Of a DNA stretch of 64,000 bases, positions 26,852-37,727 are shown piece after piece. The stretch comes from Sinomonas atrocyanea (lineage in GTDB: Bacteria; Actinomycetota; Actinomycetes; Actinomycetales; Micrococcaceae). Within the stretch, counting starts at the first letter, position 1; each line of letters opens with the position of its first letter. Where the stretch lies: positions 3,038,001-3,102,000 of the forward strand of contig NZ_CP014518.1 in NCBI RefSeq assembly GCF_001577305.1. The letters are read 5' to 3'. The notes beneath the pieces are model-generated. The model was not told the DNA's origin and made no database searches. It was given only the letters and a program-made list of their open reading frames with translations. Position numbers and translations under genes: made by a program.

Positions 26852-26946
26852 GCGGCGAGGTCGTCTCGTGGACGCTGCTGGGCCTGCTGGCCCTGGGCCT
26901 GTGCGTCTACCTCCTGGACCAGCTGTTCCGTCCGGGCGGGAGGTAG
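26848..26946 (+). CDS. kdpF: KdpF subunit-like peptide
   Basis: 32 aa, one membrane helix (SWTLLGLLALGLCVYLL) followed by DQLFRPGGR, the KdpF pattern of helix then L-x-x-P. KdpF stabilises the KdpABC potassium pump. GTG start overlapping the preceding stop (GTGA); three bases before kdpA. Confidence 0.75.
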   Translation: MSGEVVSWTLLGLLALGLCVYLLDQLFRPGGR

Positions 26947-26949
26947 GCC

Positions 26950-28586
26950 GTGCAGTTCAGCATCCTGACCTTCCTCACCCTGGTGGCGGTCCTGGCCGTC
27001 GCGCTCGCGGCGGTGCACCGGCCGCTGGGCGCCTACCTCGCCGCGGTCGCGGACAGCCCGCGCCACCTCCGGCTCGAGCGGTGGATCTACCGGGCCTCCG
27101 GGGTCGCCCCGGAGGGCGAGCAGACCTGGAAAGCCTACGCGCGCAGCGTCGTGGCCTTCTCGGCGGCCGGCGTGGCCCTGCTCTACGCCGCCCAGCGCCT
27201 CCAGCCGCTGCTCTCCGGCGCCCAGCTGGCCGGCGTGGACCCGTGGGTCGCGATGAACACCGCGGTTTCCTTCGTCACGAACACGAACTGGCAGGCCTAC
27301 GCGCCGGAGTCCACCCTCGGGCCCGTGGTGCAGATGGCGTTCCTCGCCGTGCAGAACTTCGTCTCGGCGGCGGCAGGGATCGCCGTGGCCTTCGCGCTCG
27401 TGCGCGGCTTCGTCCGGAAGGGTGCCGATTCGCTCGGGAACTTCTGGGTGGACCTGACCCGGATCACGGTCAGGGTCCTGCTCCCCCTCGCTGTGGCCGC
27501 CGCCGTCGTGCTCGTCATCGCCGGCGTGGTCCAGGGCTTCTGGCCCACCGAGGTGCACAACCCGCTCACCGGCGCGGCGCAGACCATCCCGGGCGGCCCG
27601 GTCGCAAGCCAGGAGGCCATCAAGGAGCTCGGCACGAACGGGGGCGGCTACTTCAACGCGAACTCGGCCCATCCGTTCGAGAACCCCAACGCCGTCACCA
27701 ATGTCTTCGAGGTCTTCCTGCTCCTCGCGATCCCGTTCTCGCTCCCGTACACGTTCGGGCGGATGGTCGGGAGCCGGAAGCAGGGCTACACGGTCCTGAC
27801 GGTGATGGGCTCGCTGTGGCTCCTCGCGACCGGGCTCATGGCCTGGGCCGTCGCCGCCTGGCCGACCTCCGGCGAGGGCCTGGAGCAGCGCTTCGGCCCG
27901 GCCGCGAGCGGGATCTTCGCGACCGCGACGACCCTGACCTCGACCGGTGCGGTGGACGCCGCGCACGACTCTCTGCCGCCGCTGGCCGGGGGCATGGCGA
28001 TGTTCGACATGATGCTCGGCGAGGTCGCCCCGGGCGGGGTGGGCTCGGGCCTGTACGGCATGCTGGTCCTCGCCGTCGTCGCGGTGTTCCTCGGCGGCCT
28101 GATGGTGGGCCGCACCCCTGAGTACCTGGGCAAGAAGGTCCAGGCCCGGCACATGACGCTCGCGGCCCTGTACCTGCTGGTGACGCCGGTCCTCGTGCTC
28201 GTGCTCACCGGGGCCGCGGTCCTCGTCCCCTCCGTGGTGGCCGCCGCCCCGGCCCAGGGCCCGCACCAGTTCAGCGAGCTGCTGTACGCGTTCACGTCGG
28301 GGGCGAACAACAACGGCTCGGCCTTCGCCGGCCTGAATGCCTCGGACCCGCTCATCTCCACGCTCATGGACGTGGCCATGTGGGTGGGACGCGTGCTGCC
28401 CATGGTCCTGGTCCTGGCTCTGGCCGGGAGCTTCGCGGCGCAGGAGCCGATCCCGCCCTCGCCCGGAACCCTGGCCACCTACGGGCCGCTCTTCGCCGGC
28501 CTGCTCGGCACCGTCACCGTCCTGTTCACGGCCCTGAACTACTTCCCGGCGCTCGCGCTCGGACCCATCGCAGAGGGAACCATCCG

Positions 28587-28590
<4 letters not shown>
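26950..28590 (+). CDS. kdpA: Potassium-transporting ATPase potassium-binding subunit KdpA
   Basis: The channel-like K+ selective subunit of the KdpFABC pump, 546 aa with about ten membrane helices. Selectivity-filter repeats are visible in NTAVSFVTNTNWQAY, LGTNGGGYFNANSAHPFENPN, and FTSGANNNGSAFAGL. GTG start just after kdpF with GGGCGGGAGG before it. Its stop overlaps the kdpB ATG (ATGA). Confidence 0.97.
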
Positions 28591-30710
<2,120 letters not shown>

Positions 30711-30720
30711 GAGGACCCAG

Positions 30721-31302
30721 GTGAACGCCTACCTCAGACAGCTCGGCACCTCCTTCCGGTTCCTCGCTGTGGCCACGGTGCTGCTCGGCGTGCTCTACCC
30801 GCTCGCGGTGGTCGGCGCCGGCCAGGCGGTGGCGCCGGCCCAGGCCAACGGCTCGATTGCCCGGCTCGGAGGCCAGCCGGCCGCCTCGGCGCTCCTCGCC
30901 CAGGCCGTGCCCGAGAAGGAGAGCCGGCTCTTCTTCCCGCGGCCCTCCGCGGTGAAGTGGGACCCGGCGGCCTCCGGCGCCTCGAACCTCGGCCCCTCCG
31001 ATCCGGCCCTGGCGAAGGCAGCAGCCCAGGCCCGTGCCGCGGTTGCGGCGCGGGAGGGGGTGCCGGCGTCGGCCGTCCCGCTCGACGCCGTCACCGCCTC
31101 GGCGAGCGGACTGGACCCGGACATCTCCCCGGCCTACGCCCAGCTGCAGCTCCCCCGCGTGGTGCGCGCCACCGGGCTCAGCACCGCTGCGGTGCAGCAG
31201 CTCATCGCGGAAGCCACCACCACCCCGGCCCTCGGGCTGCTCGGCCAGCCGGCCGTGAACACCACCACGCTCAACCTCGCCCTCGCCGCGCGGCTCACGT
31301 AG
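30721..31302 (+). CDS. kdpC: Potassium-transporting ATPase subunit KdpC
   Basis: 193 aa with one N-terminal membrane helix (LAVATVLLGVLYPLAVVGAG) and a periplasm-side domain ending in LGLLGQPAVNTTTLNLAL. FFPRPSAVKWDPAASGASNLGPSDPAL is the KdpC centre. GTG start, AGGAGGA Shine-Dalgarno at 30710-30716. Confidence 0.95.
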   Translation: MNAYLRQLGTSFRFLAVATVLLGVLYPLAVVGAGQAVAPAQANGSIARLGGQPAASALLAQAVPEKESRLFFPRPSAVKWDPAASGASNLGPSDPALAKAAAQARAAVAAREGVPASAVPLDAVTASASGLDPDISPAYAQLQLPRVVRATGLSTAAVQQLIAEATTTPALGLLGQPAVNTTTLNLALAARLT

Positions 31303-31351
31303 CGCGCGAGGATGCTGCGGTCGGGCCGGAAGACATAGAAGAATCGGGAGC

Positions 31352-33883
31352 ATGGACCGCGGCAGCCTCCGCATCTTCCTCGGCGCGGCGCCCGGGGTCG
31401 GGAAGACGTACGCGATGCTCGAGGAGGCCCACCGCCTCGCCGCCGCCGGCACCGACGTGGTGGTCGGGGTCGTCATGGACCACGGCCGGGAGCAGACGGC
31501 GGCGCTCACCGCGGGGCTCGAGCAGGTGCCGCTGCGGAGCGTCGAGTACCGGGGCACGAGCCTGCCGGAGATGGACGTGGACGCCGTCCTCGAGCGGGCC
31601 CCGCACACCGTCCTCGTGGACGAGTACGCCCACACCAACGCCCCGGGCAGCCGGCACGCGAAGCGGTGGGAGGACGTGGACGAGCTCCTCGCGGCGGGGA
31701 TCGACGTCCTCACCACGGTCAACGTCCAGCACCTGGCCTCGCTCAACGATGTGGTCGAGTCGATCACGGGCACGCGGCAGCAGGAGGTCATCCCGGACGC
31801 GATCGTGCGGGCCGCGGACCAGATCGAGCTCGTGGACATCCCGCCCGAGCTGCTGCGCCAGCGGCTCGGCTCGGGCCTCGTCTACGCCCCGGACAAGATC
31901 GACGCCGCCCTGGCCAACTACTTCCGCCTCGGCAACCTCGCGGCCCTGCGGGAGATCGCCCTCATCTGGCTCGCCGACCGCGTCGAGGAGGGCCTGGCGG
32001 CCTACCGCGAGCGGCACCACATCGAGGACACGTGGCCTGCCCGGGAGAGGGTCGTCGTCGCCCTCACCGGCGGTCCGGAGGGCGAGGCGCTCATCCGCCG
32101 CGCGGCCCGGATCCTTTCGCGGGTGAGCGGAGGCGACCTCCTCGCCGTCCACGTGCGCACCCCGGACGGCCTCGCGGAGGGATCCGAGCAGGACCTGGCC
32201 GCCCAGCGGAGCCTCGTGGAGGGCCTGGGCGGCAGCTTCCAACAGCTCGCGGGGGACGACATCGCCGCGAGCCTGCTCGACTTCGCCCGCAGCGTCAACG
32301 CGACCCAGATCGTGGTGGGCGTCTCGCGCCACACCCGCCTCCAGCAGCTCCTCGGCCGCGGCGGGGTGGGGGCCGCCGTCGTGCGCGACTCCGGCGAGAT
32401 CGACGTGCACATGGTCACCCACTCCCTCGCCGGGCGGGCGCCCCGGCGCAGGCTGACCCCGTTGCTGGGGCGTCCGCGCACGGTCGCCGGGTACGTGCTC
32501 GCGTTCGCCGTGCCGATCGCGATGACCGCGGCGCTCGCACCGTTCCCCGAGATCAACCTCACCACGCAGGCGCTCGCGCACCTGTGCGCGGTCGTTCTTG
32601 TGGCGTTCATCGGGGGGCTGTGGCCGGCGGTGGTCGCCGCGGTCTTCGACTCCCTCCTGCTCAACTACTTCGTCACCCCGCCGGTGGGGAACCTCACGAT
32701 CGCCGACCCGCAGAACTTCTTCGCCCTGGCCGTATTCCTCGCGGTTGCCGTCGCGTTCTCCCTGGTGGTTGGGGTCTCCTCGCGCCGCTCCCGGGACGCC
32801 GCCGTGGCGCGGGCGGAGGCGGGCACGCTCACCGAGCTCGCCCGCGGCTCGCTGGCCCGGGACCAGGGCCCGGCGGACTTCCTCGAGCAGCTGCGGCACG
32901 AGTTCCAGCTCGCGTCGGTGAGCCTGCTGGCGGCGGACGACGGCGGGTGGACGGTCCGCGCGGATGCCGGCCCGGGTGCCCCGCCAGACCCGGACGGCGC
33001 GGACGGGGCGGACCGGATCGGCCCCGGGCTCACCCTCGCGTGGCGCGGCCGGCCGCTCAGCGGCGGCGAGCGGCGCCTGCTGGCCGCGTTCGAGGCGCAC
33101 CTGGCGGCCCTGCTCGAGCGCCAAGAGCTCGCCACGAGCCTGCGCGAGACGGTCCGGCTCGGCGAGGCCAACCGGATCCGAACCTCGATCCTGCGGGCCG
33201 TCTCGCATGACCTGCGCACCCCGCTCGCGGGCATCCGCCTCGCCGTGACGGCCCTCGAGCGGCAGTCCGCCGCGATGAGCGCCGAGGAGCGCGCGGAGAT
33301 GCTCGCCGCCATCGGCTCCTACGCCGGCCGTCTCGACAGCCTCGTGGCGAACCTGCTGGACATGTCCCGGATCGACAGCGAGGCCTTGTCCGTGCTCCAC
33401 GAGCCGGTCGCCTGGCGGGAGGTCGTGGCGGAGGTGCTGGCGGAGTTCCCGGCCGGGGCGGTGCGGGTGGACCTTGCGCCGAACCTCCCCGCAATCGATG
33501 CCGACCGCGGCCTGCTCGAGCGGGCGCTGGCGAACGTGGTGGAGAACGCCCTCAAGTACGCCCCGGGCAGCGACATCGTGGTAGTCGCGACGGCGGGGGG
33601 TCTGCTCGCCCCCGGCATCGGGGACCGCCCGGTGAGCGAGCTGCGCGTGGTGGACCACGGCACCGGCGTGCCCCCCGAGCGCGTCATGGCCATGTTCCAG
33701 CCGTTCCAGCGGCTCGGCGACGAGGGGAAGGGGCCAGGGATCGGCCTGGGGCTCGCGGTCGCGAAGGGCTTCGTCGAGGCGATGGGCGGGGTGCTCGCCG
33801 CGGAGCCGACCCCGGGCGGCGGGCTGACGATGGTGATCCGTATGCCCCTCTACGCGGGGCCGCACGACGAGGAAGGGGACTGA
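31352..33883 (+). CDS. kdpD: Sensor histidine kinase KdpD
   Basis: 843-aa osmosensing K+ sensor. The KdpD domain opens RIFLGAAPGVGKTYAMLEEA (Walker A) with LVDEYAHTNAPGS, followed by a USP-like domain. Four membrane helices lie around residues 370-480, then a GAF-like segment. The HisKA box ILRAVSHDLRTPLAGI carries the phosphorylated H619. HATPase end: NVVENALKYAPGSDIV, VVDHGTGVPPE, GIGLGLAVAKGFVEAMGG. GTGAAG of kdpE begins 2 bp after its stop. All key residues look intact. Confidence 0.95.
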   Translation: MDRGSLRIFLGAAPGVGKTYAMLEEAHRLAAAGTDVVVGVVMDHGREQTAALTAGLEQVPLRSVEYRGTSLPEMDVDAVLERAPHTVLVDEYAHTNAPGSRHAKRWEDVDELLAAGIDVLTTVNVQHLASLNDVVESITGTRQQEVIPDAIVRAADQIELVDIPPELLRQRLGSGLVYAPDKIDAALANYFRLGNLAALREIALIWLADRVEEGLAAYRERHHIEDTWPARERVVVALTGGPEGEALIRRAARILSRVSGGDLLAVHVRTPDGLAEGSEQDLAAQRSLVEGLGGSFQQLAGDDIAASLLDFARSVNATQIVVGVSRHTRLQQLLGRGGVGAAVVRDSGEIDVHMVTHSLAGRAPRRRLTPLLGRPRTVAGYVLAFAVPIAMTAALAPFPEINLTTQALAHLCAVVLVAFIGGLWPAVVAAVFDSLLLNYFVTPPVGNLTIADPQNFFALAVFLAVAVAFSLVVGVSSRRSRDAAVARAEAGTLTELARGSLARDQGPADFLEQLRHEFQLASVSLLAADDGGWTVRADAGPGAPPDPDGADGADRIGPGLTLAWRGRPLSGGERRLLAAFEAHLAALLERQELATSLRETVRLGEANRIRTSILRAVSHDLRTPLAGIRLAVTALERQSAAMSAEERAEMLAAIGSYAGRLDSLVANLLDMSRIDSEALSVLHEPVAWREVVAEVLAEFPAGAVRVDLAPNLPAIDADRGLLERALANVVENALKYAPGSDIVVVATAGGLLAPGIGDRPVSELRVVDHGTGVPPERVMAMFQPFQRLGDEGKGPGIGLGLAVAKGFVEAMGGVLAAEPTPGGGLTMVIRMPLYAGPHDEEGD

Positions 33884-33884
33884 G

Positions 33885-34590
33885 GTGAAGAGGGTGCTCG
33901 TGGTCGACGACGAGCCGCAGCTGCTGCGCGCCCTGCAGATCAACCTGCGCGCCGAGGGCTACAGCGTGACGGTCGCGGCGAACGGGACCGAGGCCCTGCG
34001 CCTGGCCGCCTCGCGACCGCCGGACGTACTCGTGCTGGACCTGGGCCTTCCGGACCTCGACGGGGCCGAGGTGATCCGCGGGATCCGGGGTGGTCCGACA
34101 TGCCGATCGTGGTCCTCTCCGCCCGGCATGGCTCCGCGGACAAGGTGGAGGCGCTGGACGCCGGGGCGGACGACTACGTGACCAAGCCGTTCGGGCTCGA
34201 CGAGCTGCTCGCCCGGCTGCGCGCCGTCGAGCGTCGCTCCGCCCACCCCTCCCCGCCGGGGTGGTGGACGCCGGCGACCTCGTGATCGACCTCGGTGCGG
34301 CGACCGTGACCCGGGCCGGCGAGCGCGTGCACCTCACCCCGCGCGAGTGGGGCGTCCTGCAGATGCTCGTGGCCCACCGGGGCCGGCTCGTCACCCAGCG
34401 GCAGCTGCTCCAGACGGTCTGGGGGCCGGCCTACACGGAGGAGACGCAGTACCTGCGCGTCTACATGGGCCAGCTGCGCCGCAAGCTTGAGACCGACCCG
34501 GCCCACCCCCGCCACCTCATCACCGAGGCCGGGCGTGGGTACCGCTTCGAGGTGCCGGCGGCGGGCGAGAGGCCGTCCGAGGACCGGTGA
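33885..34590 (+). pseudogene. kdpE: KdpE response regulator with two -1 frameshifts
   Basis: The OmpR-type regulator of kdp expression, split over three frames. Frame one gives VLVVDDEPQLLRALQINLRAEG and LVLDLGLPDLDG (phospho-Asp) to about 34087. Frame two gives MPIVVLSARHGSADKVEALDAGADDYVTKPFG from 34100. Frame three gives VDAGDLVIDLGAATVTRAGER and the winged helix (LTPREWGVLQMLVAH, YLRVYMGQLRRKLE). Adding one G in the GGGG run at 34087-34090 and one C in the CCCC run at 34246-34249 restores a 235-aa KdpE. Either the gene is freshly inactivated or the two runs were miscalled. Confidence 0.85.
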
Positions 34591-34593
34591 GGA

Positions 34594-34599
34594 TACCGT
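34594..34599 (+). promoter_or_regulatory. -10 box (TACCGT) of the VOC gene, leaderless
   Basis: TACCGT ends six bases before ATG 34606, and no Shine-Dalgarno is present. Weaker match than the others. Confidence 0.35.
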
Positions 34600-34605
34600 T
34601 GCACT

Positions 34606-34998
34606 ATGGAGATGCGTCTCGAAGTGGTGCAGGTGCCGGTCGCGGACGTCGAGCGGTCCAAGGCGTTCTACGTCGAGAAGCTCGGCTTCGTCCTCGACCA
34701 CGATGTGGAGCACATCCCGGGCATGCGGGTCGTGCAGCTGACACCGCCCGGCTCCGCGGCCTCGATCGTCATCGGCACGGGCATGACCGGCATGGTCCCC
34801 GGCAGCCTCGAAGGACTGCAGCTCGTGGTGCCGGACCTCGCGGCGGTCCGCGCGGAGCTCCTCCGCCGCGGCGCTGAGGTCAGCGAGGTCCAGGACATGG
34901 GCGGCGTGCAGTTCGCACACCTGGTCGACCCCGACGGCAACCGTTGGGTCCTCCAGGGCGCCACGCCTCCCGCGGTGAGGGCCGCCCGCCGGGAGTGA
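34606..34998 (+). CDS. VOC-family (glyoxalase-like) protein
   Basis: 130 aa, two beta-alpha-beta-beta-beta modules: LEVVQVPVADVERSKAFYVEKLGFVLDHD and LQLVVPDLAAVRAELLRRGAEV, ending FAHLVDPDGNRWVLQG. The final D-x-DGN-x-W segment is usual for the glyoxalase/bleomycin-resistance fold. No substrate can be inferred. It stands 15 bp after kdpE but has its own -10 box. Confidence 0.85.
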   Translation: MEMRLEVVQVPVADVERSKAFYVEKLGFVLDHDVEHIPGMRVVQLTPPGSAASIVIGTGMTGMVPGSLEGLQLVVPDLAAVRAELLRRGAEVSEVQDMGGVQFAHLVDPDGNRWVLQGATPPAVRAARRE

Positions 34999-35080
34999 TC
35001 CGCCGCCCCGGGCCCAGGCTGGGGGACTCCCCCAGCTGCGACGGGTACTATGACCGGGCCCTGACCCGGAAGGAGCGCCC

Positions 35081-35833
35081 GTGCCCAAGCCGTTCGGCGA
35101 GCTGTTCGAATTCGCCGGCCCCGGCGCCTTCCGCATCCGCGGCGCGGGCAAGGGCCCCGGCGAGTTCGTCCTGGTCCACGGGATCGGCGCCTCCGCCGCC
35201 TACTTCCGCCCGCTCGCCGAGCGGCTCTCCGCCGCCGGCCGGGTCCACGTCATCGAGCTGCCCGGCCACGGCAAGAAGCTCGAGCCCAAGCGCCCCCTGT
35301 CGATGGGCGAGTTCGCCCGGGCCACCTGGCGGGTCCTCGAGCGCATGTGCGGCGAGAGCCCCATGCTCGTGGGGCACTCGATGGGCACCCAGGTAGTCGT
35401 GGAGATGGCGCTCCAGCGGCCAGACGTCCGCAAGGCCGCGCTCCTGGCCCCCACCGTCAACGAGCGCGAGCGCACGGTGCCCCGCCAGGCGCTCCGCCTC
35501 TTCCAGGACGGGCTCATCGAGCCGTGGGGCCTCAAGGCGATCCTCGCCAGGGACTACGCCCTGTGCGGTCCGCGCTGGTGGGCCCTCACCCTCGGCGAGA
35601 TGATGGCCCACCGCATGGAGGAGCGCATCAGCCACGTCGAGGCGGACCTCCTGCTCATCGCCGGCGAGAAGGACCCCACCTCTCCGCCCTCGTGGTCGCG
35701 GGCGCTCGAGCGCGCGGCGCCGCACGCGCGCACCGCCGTGATCCCGGGCGCCCCGCACTCGCTCATGTACCGGGACGCGGACCAGGTGGCGCGGCTGCTG
35801 CTCGAGCATGCCGCCGCGCCGGTGGGCTCTTAG
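35081..35833 (+). CDS. Alpha/beta hydrolase
   Basis: 250 aa with the fold's landmarks: FVLVHGIGASAAYFRPLAERLSAAG (oxyanion HG), the nucleophile elbow LVGHSMGTQV, acid IAGEKDPTSP and the last histidine in IPGAPHSLMY. GTG start with AAGGAG. The substrate is unknown. It ends 7 bp before a convergent membrane esterase. Confidence 0.88.
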   Translation: MPKPFGELFEFAGPGAFRIRGAGKGPGEFVLVHGIGASAAYFRPLAERLSAAGRVHVIELPGHGKKLEPKRPLSMGEFARATWRVLERMCGESPMLVGHSMGTQVVVEMALQRPDVRKAALLAPTVNERERTVPRQALRLFQDGLIEPWGLKAILARDYALCGPRWWALTLGEMMAHRMEERISHVEADLLLIAGEKDPTSPPSWSRALERAAPHARTAVIPGAPHSLMYRDADQVARLLLEHAAAPVGS

Positions 35834-35840
35834 CCGGACC

Positions 35841-37139
35841 TCAAGGGGCGAGCGCGAGCCGGCGGCTGAGCCAGTCCAAGGCCGGCCCCAAGGCGGCGGA
35901 AGCCACCCGCCACGAGTGGCCCACCGCCGGAATGCTCTCGGCCTGGACGGTCATTCCGGCACCGGTGGCCGCGGTGGCGACCCTGTGCATGCAGGCGGTG
36001 AACTCGGAGTCCTCGGCGCCTGCAGCGAAATAGGCCCAGCTGTGGTGGTAGTGGCGCTTCTTGAGCTGGTGGAGGGGCGTGCGGGCGTCGAAAGCAGCGG
36101 TATCCCCGGCGAAGGACTCCTGGATAGTCGCGGCCCGGCTGGGGCCGAGGGCGGGTTCGGCCTCACCGCTGAAATCGAGGGCATTGGAATAGGTGCCCGG
36201 ATGGAGGGTGGCCATCTGGATGGCGCAGGTGCCGCCGAAGGAGAAGCCCCCGATCGCCCAGCGTTCATGGTCGGTGGTGGCGTCCAGATTGGCGGCGATC
36301 CACGCCGGGACATCCGTGGCGAGGTAGGTGTCGGCGCGGGCGATCCGCGAGTCCATGCACATGGTGTTGGCGGTAGCCGTGCCGTTGGCGTCGACCACGA
36401 CCGTGATGGGGGCCAGTCCCCGGTGGGCCGCCGCGAAGGCGTCGAGCACGGGCTGGAGGCGGCCGGCCGTGAGCCAGTCGGACGGCGAGCCGGGCTGGCC
36501 CGAGATGAGCACGAGCACGGGCAGCACCGGGTGCCGCGGGACGCTGTGCGCGGGGGGCAGGTAGATGTAGGCCCTCCGGGCGGTGAAGCCCGAGACCATG
36601 CCCCGGATGTGCGCGGACTTGACCCGGCCGTGCTCGGGCATGTCCGGCGGCGGCGCCCATCGGGCCAAGGCCAAGGGTGGGCTCGACGCAGACTCGCCCT
36701 CGTGGGAGGCGTTCGTCAGCGGGGCGATATCCGCAGTGCTGGCCCCCGTGACGTCTCCGAGGGTGCGGTAGAAGCCGTAGTACGCGTTGACCTGGAGGGA
36801 CGCAGCGGCCAGGACGAGGGTTGCCGCAACGGGAGCCAGAACGCGACGGGGCCAACGCCCGCCGCGGAGCCCAGCGCCCGCGAGGATGAGGGCACACGCC
36901 GCTGCGGCAATCCAGGCCAGCACCGGCAGGGGCAGCGGATGCGTGCTCAGGCCCGAGGCGACCGTCCACTGCCCCACGGCCCACGCCGTGCCTCCCGCGA
37001 GGAGGGCAGCCAGCAGCGGGACCAGCGCCCCTCGGCGCCATCTGCGTGCCAGGAGGAAGACACCGGCCGGGATCGCGAGCAAGACGGCCACCGTCGGCAC
37101 GGGGCCCTCCACCAGGTCCAGCGCGCTGAGCGGTCCCAT
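35841..37139 (-). CDS. Membrane-anchored esterase, Ag85/EstD-like
   Basis: 432 aa: four membrane helices in the first 130 residues (PTVAVLLAIPAGVFLLA, ALVPLLAALLAGGTAWAVG, LPVLAWIAAAACALILAG and one more), then an extracytoplasmic alpha/beta-hydrolase domain. The nucleophile elbow is WAIGGFSFGGTCAIQMA, with LPVLVLISGQPGSPSDW and DANGTATANTMCMDS before it. The catalytic His is probably in PAVGHSWRV. The architecture fits the putative esterase family related to the mycolyltransferase fold; there is no evidence of mycolic acids. GGAAGGA Shine-Dalgarno. Confidence 0.82.
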   Translation of the reverse strand: MGPLSALDLVEGPVPTVAVLLAIPAGVFLLARRWRRGALVPLLAALLAGGTAWAVGQWTVASGLSTHPLPLPVLAWIAAAACALILAGAGLRGGRWPRRVLAPVAATLVLAAASLQVNAYYGFYRTLGDVTGASTADIAPLTNASHEGESASSPPLALARWAPPPDMPEHGRVKSAHIRGMVSGFTARRAYIYLPPAHSVPRHPVLPVLVLISGQPGSPSDWLTAGRLQPVLDAFAAAHRGLAPITVVVDANGTATANTMCMDSRIARADTYLATDVPAWIAANLDATTDHERWAIGGFSFGGTCAIQMATLHPGTYSNALDFSGEAEPALGPSRAATIQESFAGDTAAFDARTPLHQLKKRHYHHSWAYFAAGAEDSEFTACMHRVATAATGAGMTVQAESIPAVGHSWRVASAALGPALDWLSRRLALAP

Positions 37140-37304
37140 GGGCTGTCCTTCCCTCCTGGGCCCCCGCGGTGGTGGTCACGAGTGAATCCGACGGCACGTT
37201 GCCCGGGCGTTACCGGGGGGCATCCGACCCGGCGGCCGCCGCGTTCCCGCAGACGACGGCGGCGCCTCGCCGCGCCGGGGCTGTCCCGCCGGCCGCACGG
37301 GGCC

Positions 37305-37310
37305 TAGCCT
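37305..37310 (+). promoter_or_regulatory. -10 box (TAGCCT) of the 37318 gene, leaderless
   Basis: TAGCCT, seven bases before ATG 37318, identical to the mshA box and spacing. No Shine-Dalgarno. Confidence 0.5.
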
Positions 37311-37317
37311 GTGGCGT

Positions 37318-37719
37318 ATGTCAGCCGCTCCCGTGCCCTACGTCCTGTTCCCCGGCAACGCCCGCGAGGCCCTCGGCTTCTACCACGGCGTCTTCGGCGG
37401 CGACCTCGCCCTCTACACGCGCGCCCAGTTCGGCCGCACCGACGAGACGGGCGAGGCGATTGCCCACGGCGAGCTGACCGGCGTCGTCCACCTCTGCGGT
37501 GCCGACGCCGACGCCGGGGTCCCGGGCGTGCGGACGGAGGGCCTCATGCTCTCGCTCCTGGGGACTGCGGACGAGCCGACGCTGCGGGCCTGGTTCGACG
37601 GCCTGGCCGAGGGCGGCTGCGTGGTCGAGGCGCTGGAGGAGCGTCCGTGGGGCGCCTCGGACGGGCAGGTTGTGGACCGGTTCGGCCTCCACTGGCTGAT
37701 CGGCTTCGAGCCCTCGTAG
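37318..37719 (+). CDS. VOC-family protein, PhnB-like
   Basis: 133 aa: VPYVLFPGNAREALGFYHGVFGG at the start and LEERPWGASDGQVVDRFGLHWLIGFE at the end, the PhnB/YjdN-type arrangement (DxxGxxW-like). No substrate can be named. It is 8 bp before the PEP-synthase-like gene and likely shares its transcript. Confidence 0.85.
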   Translation: MSAAPVPYVLFPGNAREALGFYHGVFGGDLALYTRAQFGRTDETGEAIAHGELTGVVHLCGADADAGVPGVRTEGLMLSLLGTADEPTLRAWFDGLAEGGCVVEALEERPWGASDGQVVDRFGLHWLIGFEPS

Positions 37720-37727
37720 GCGCACCG

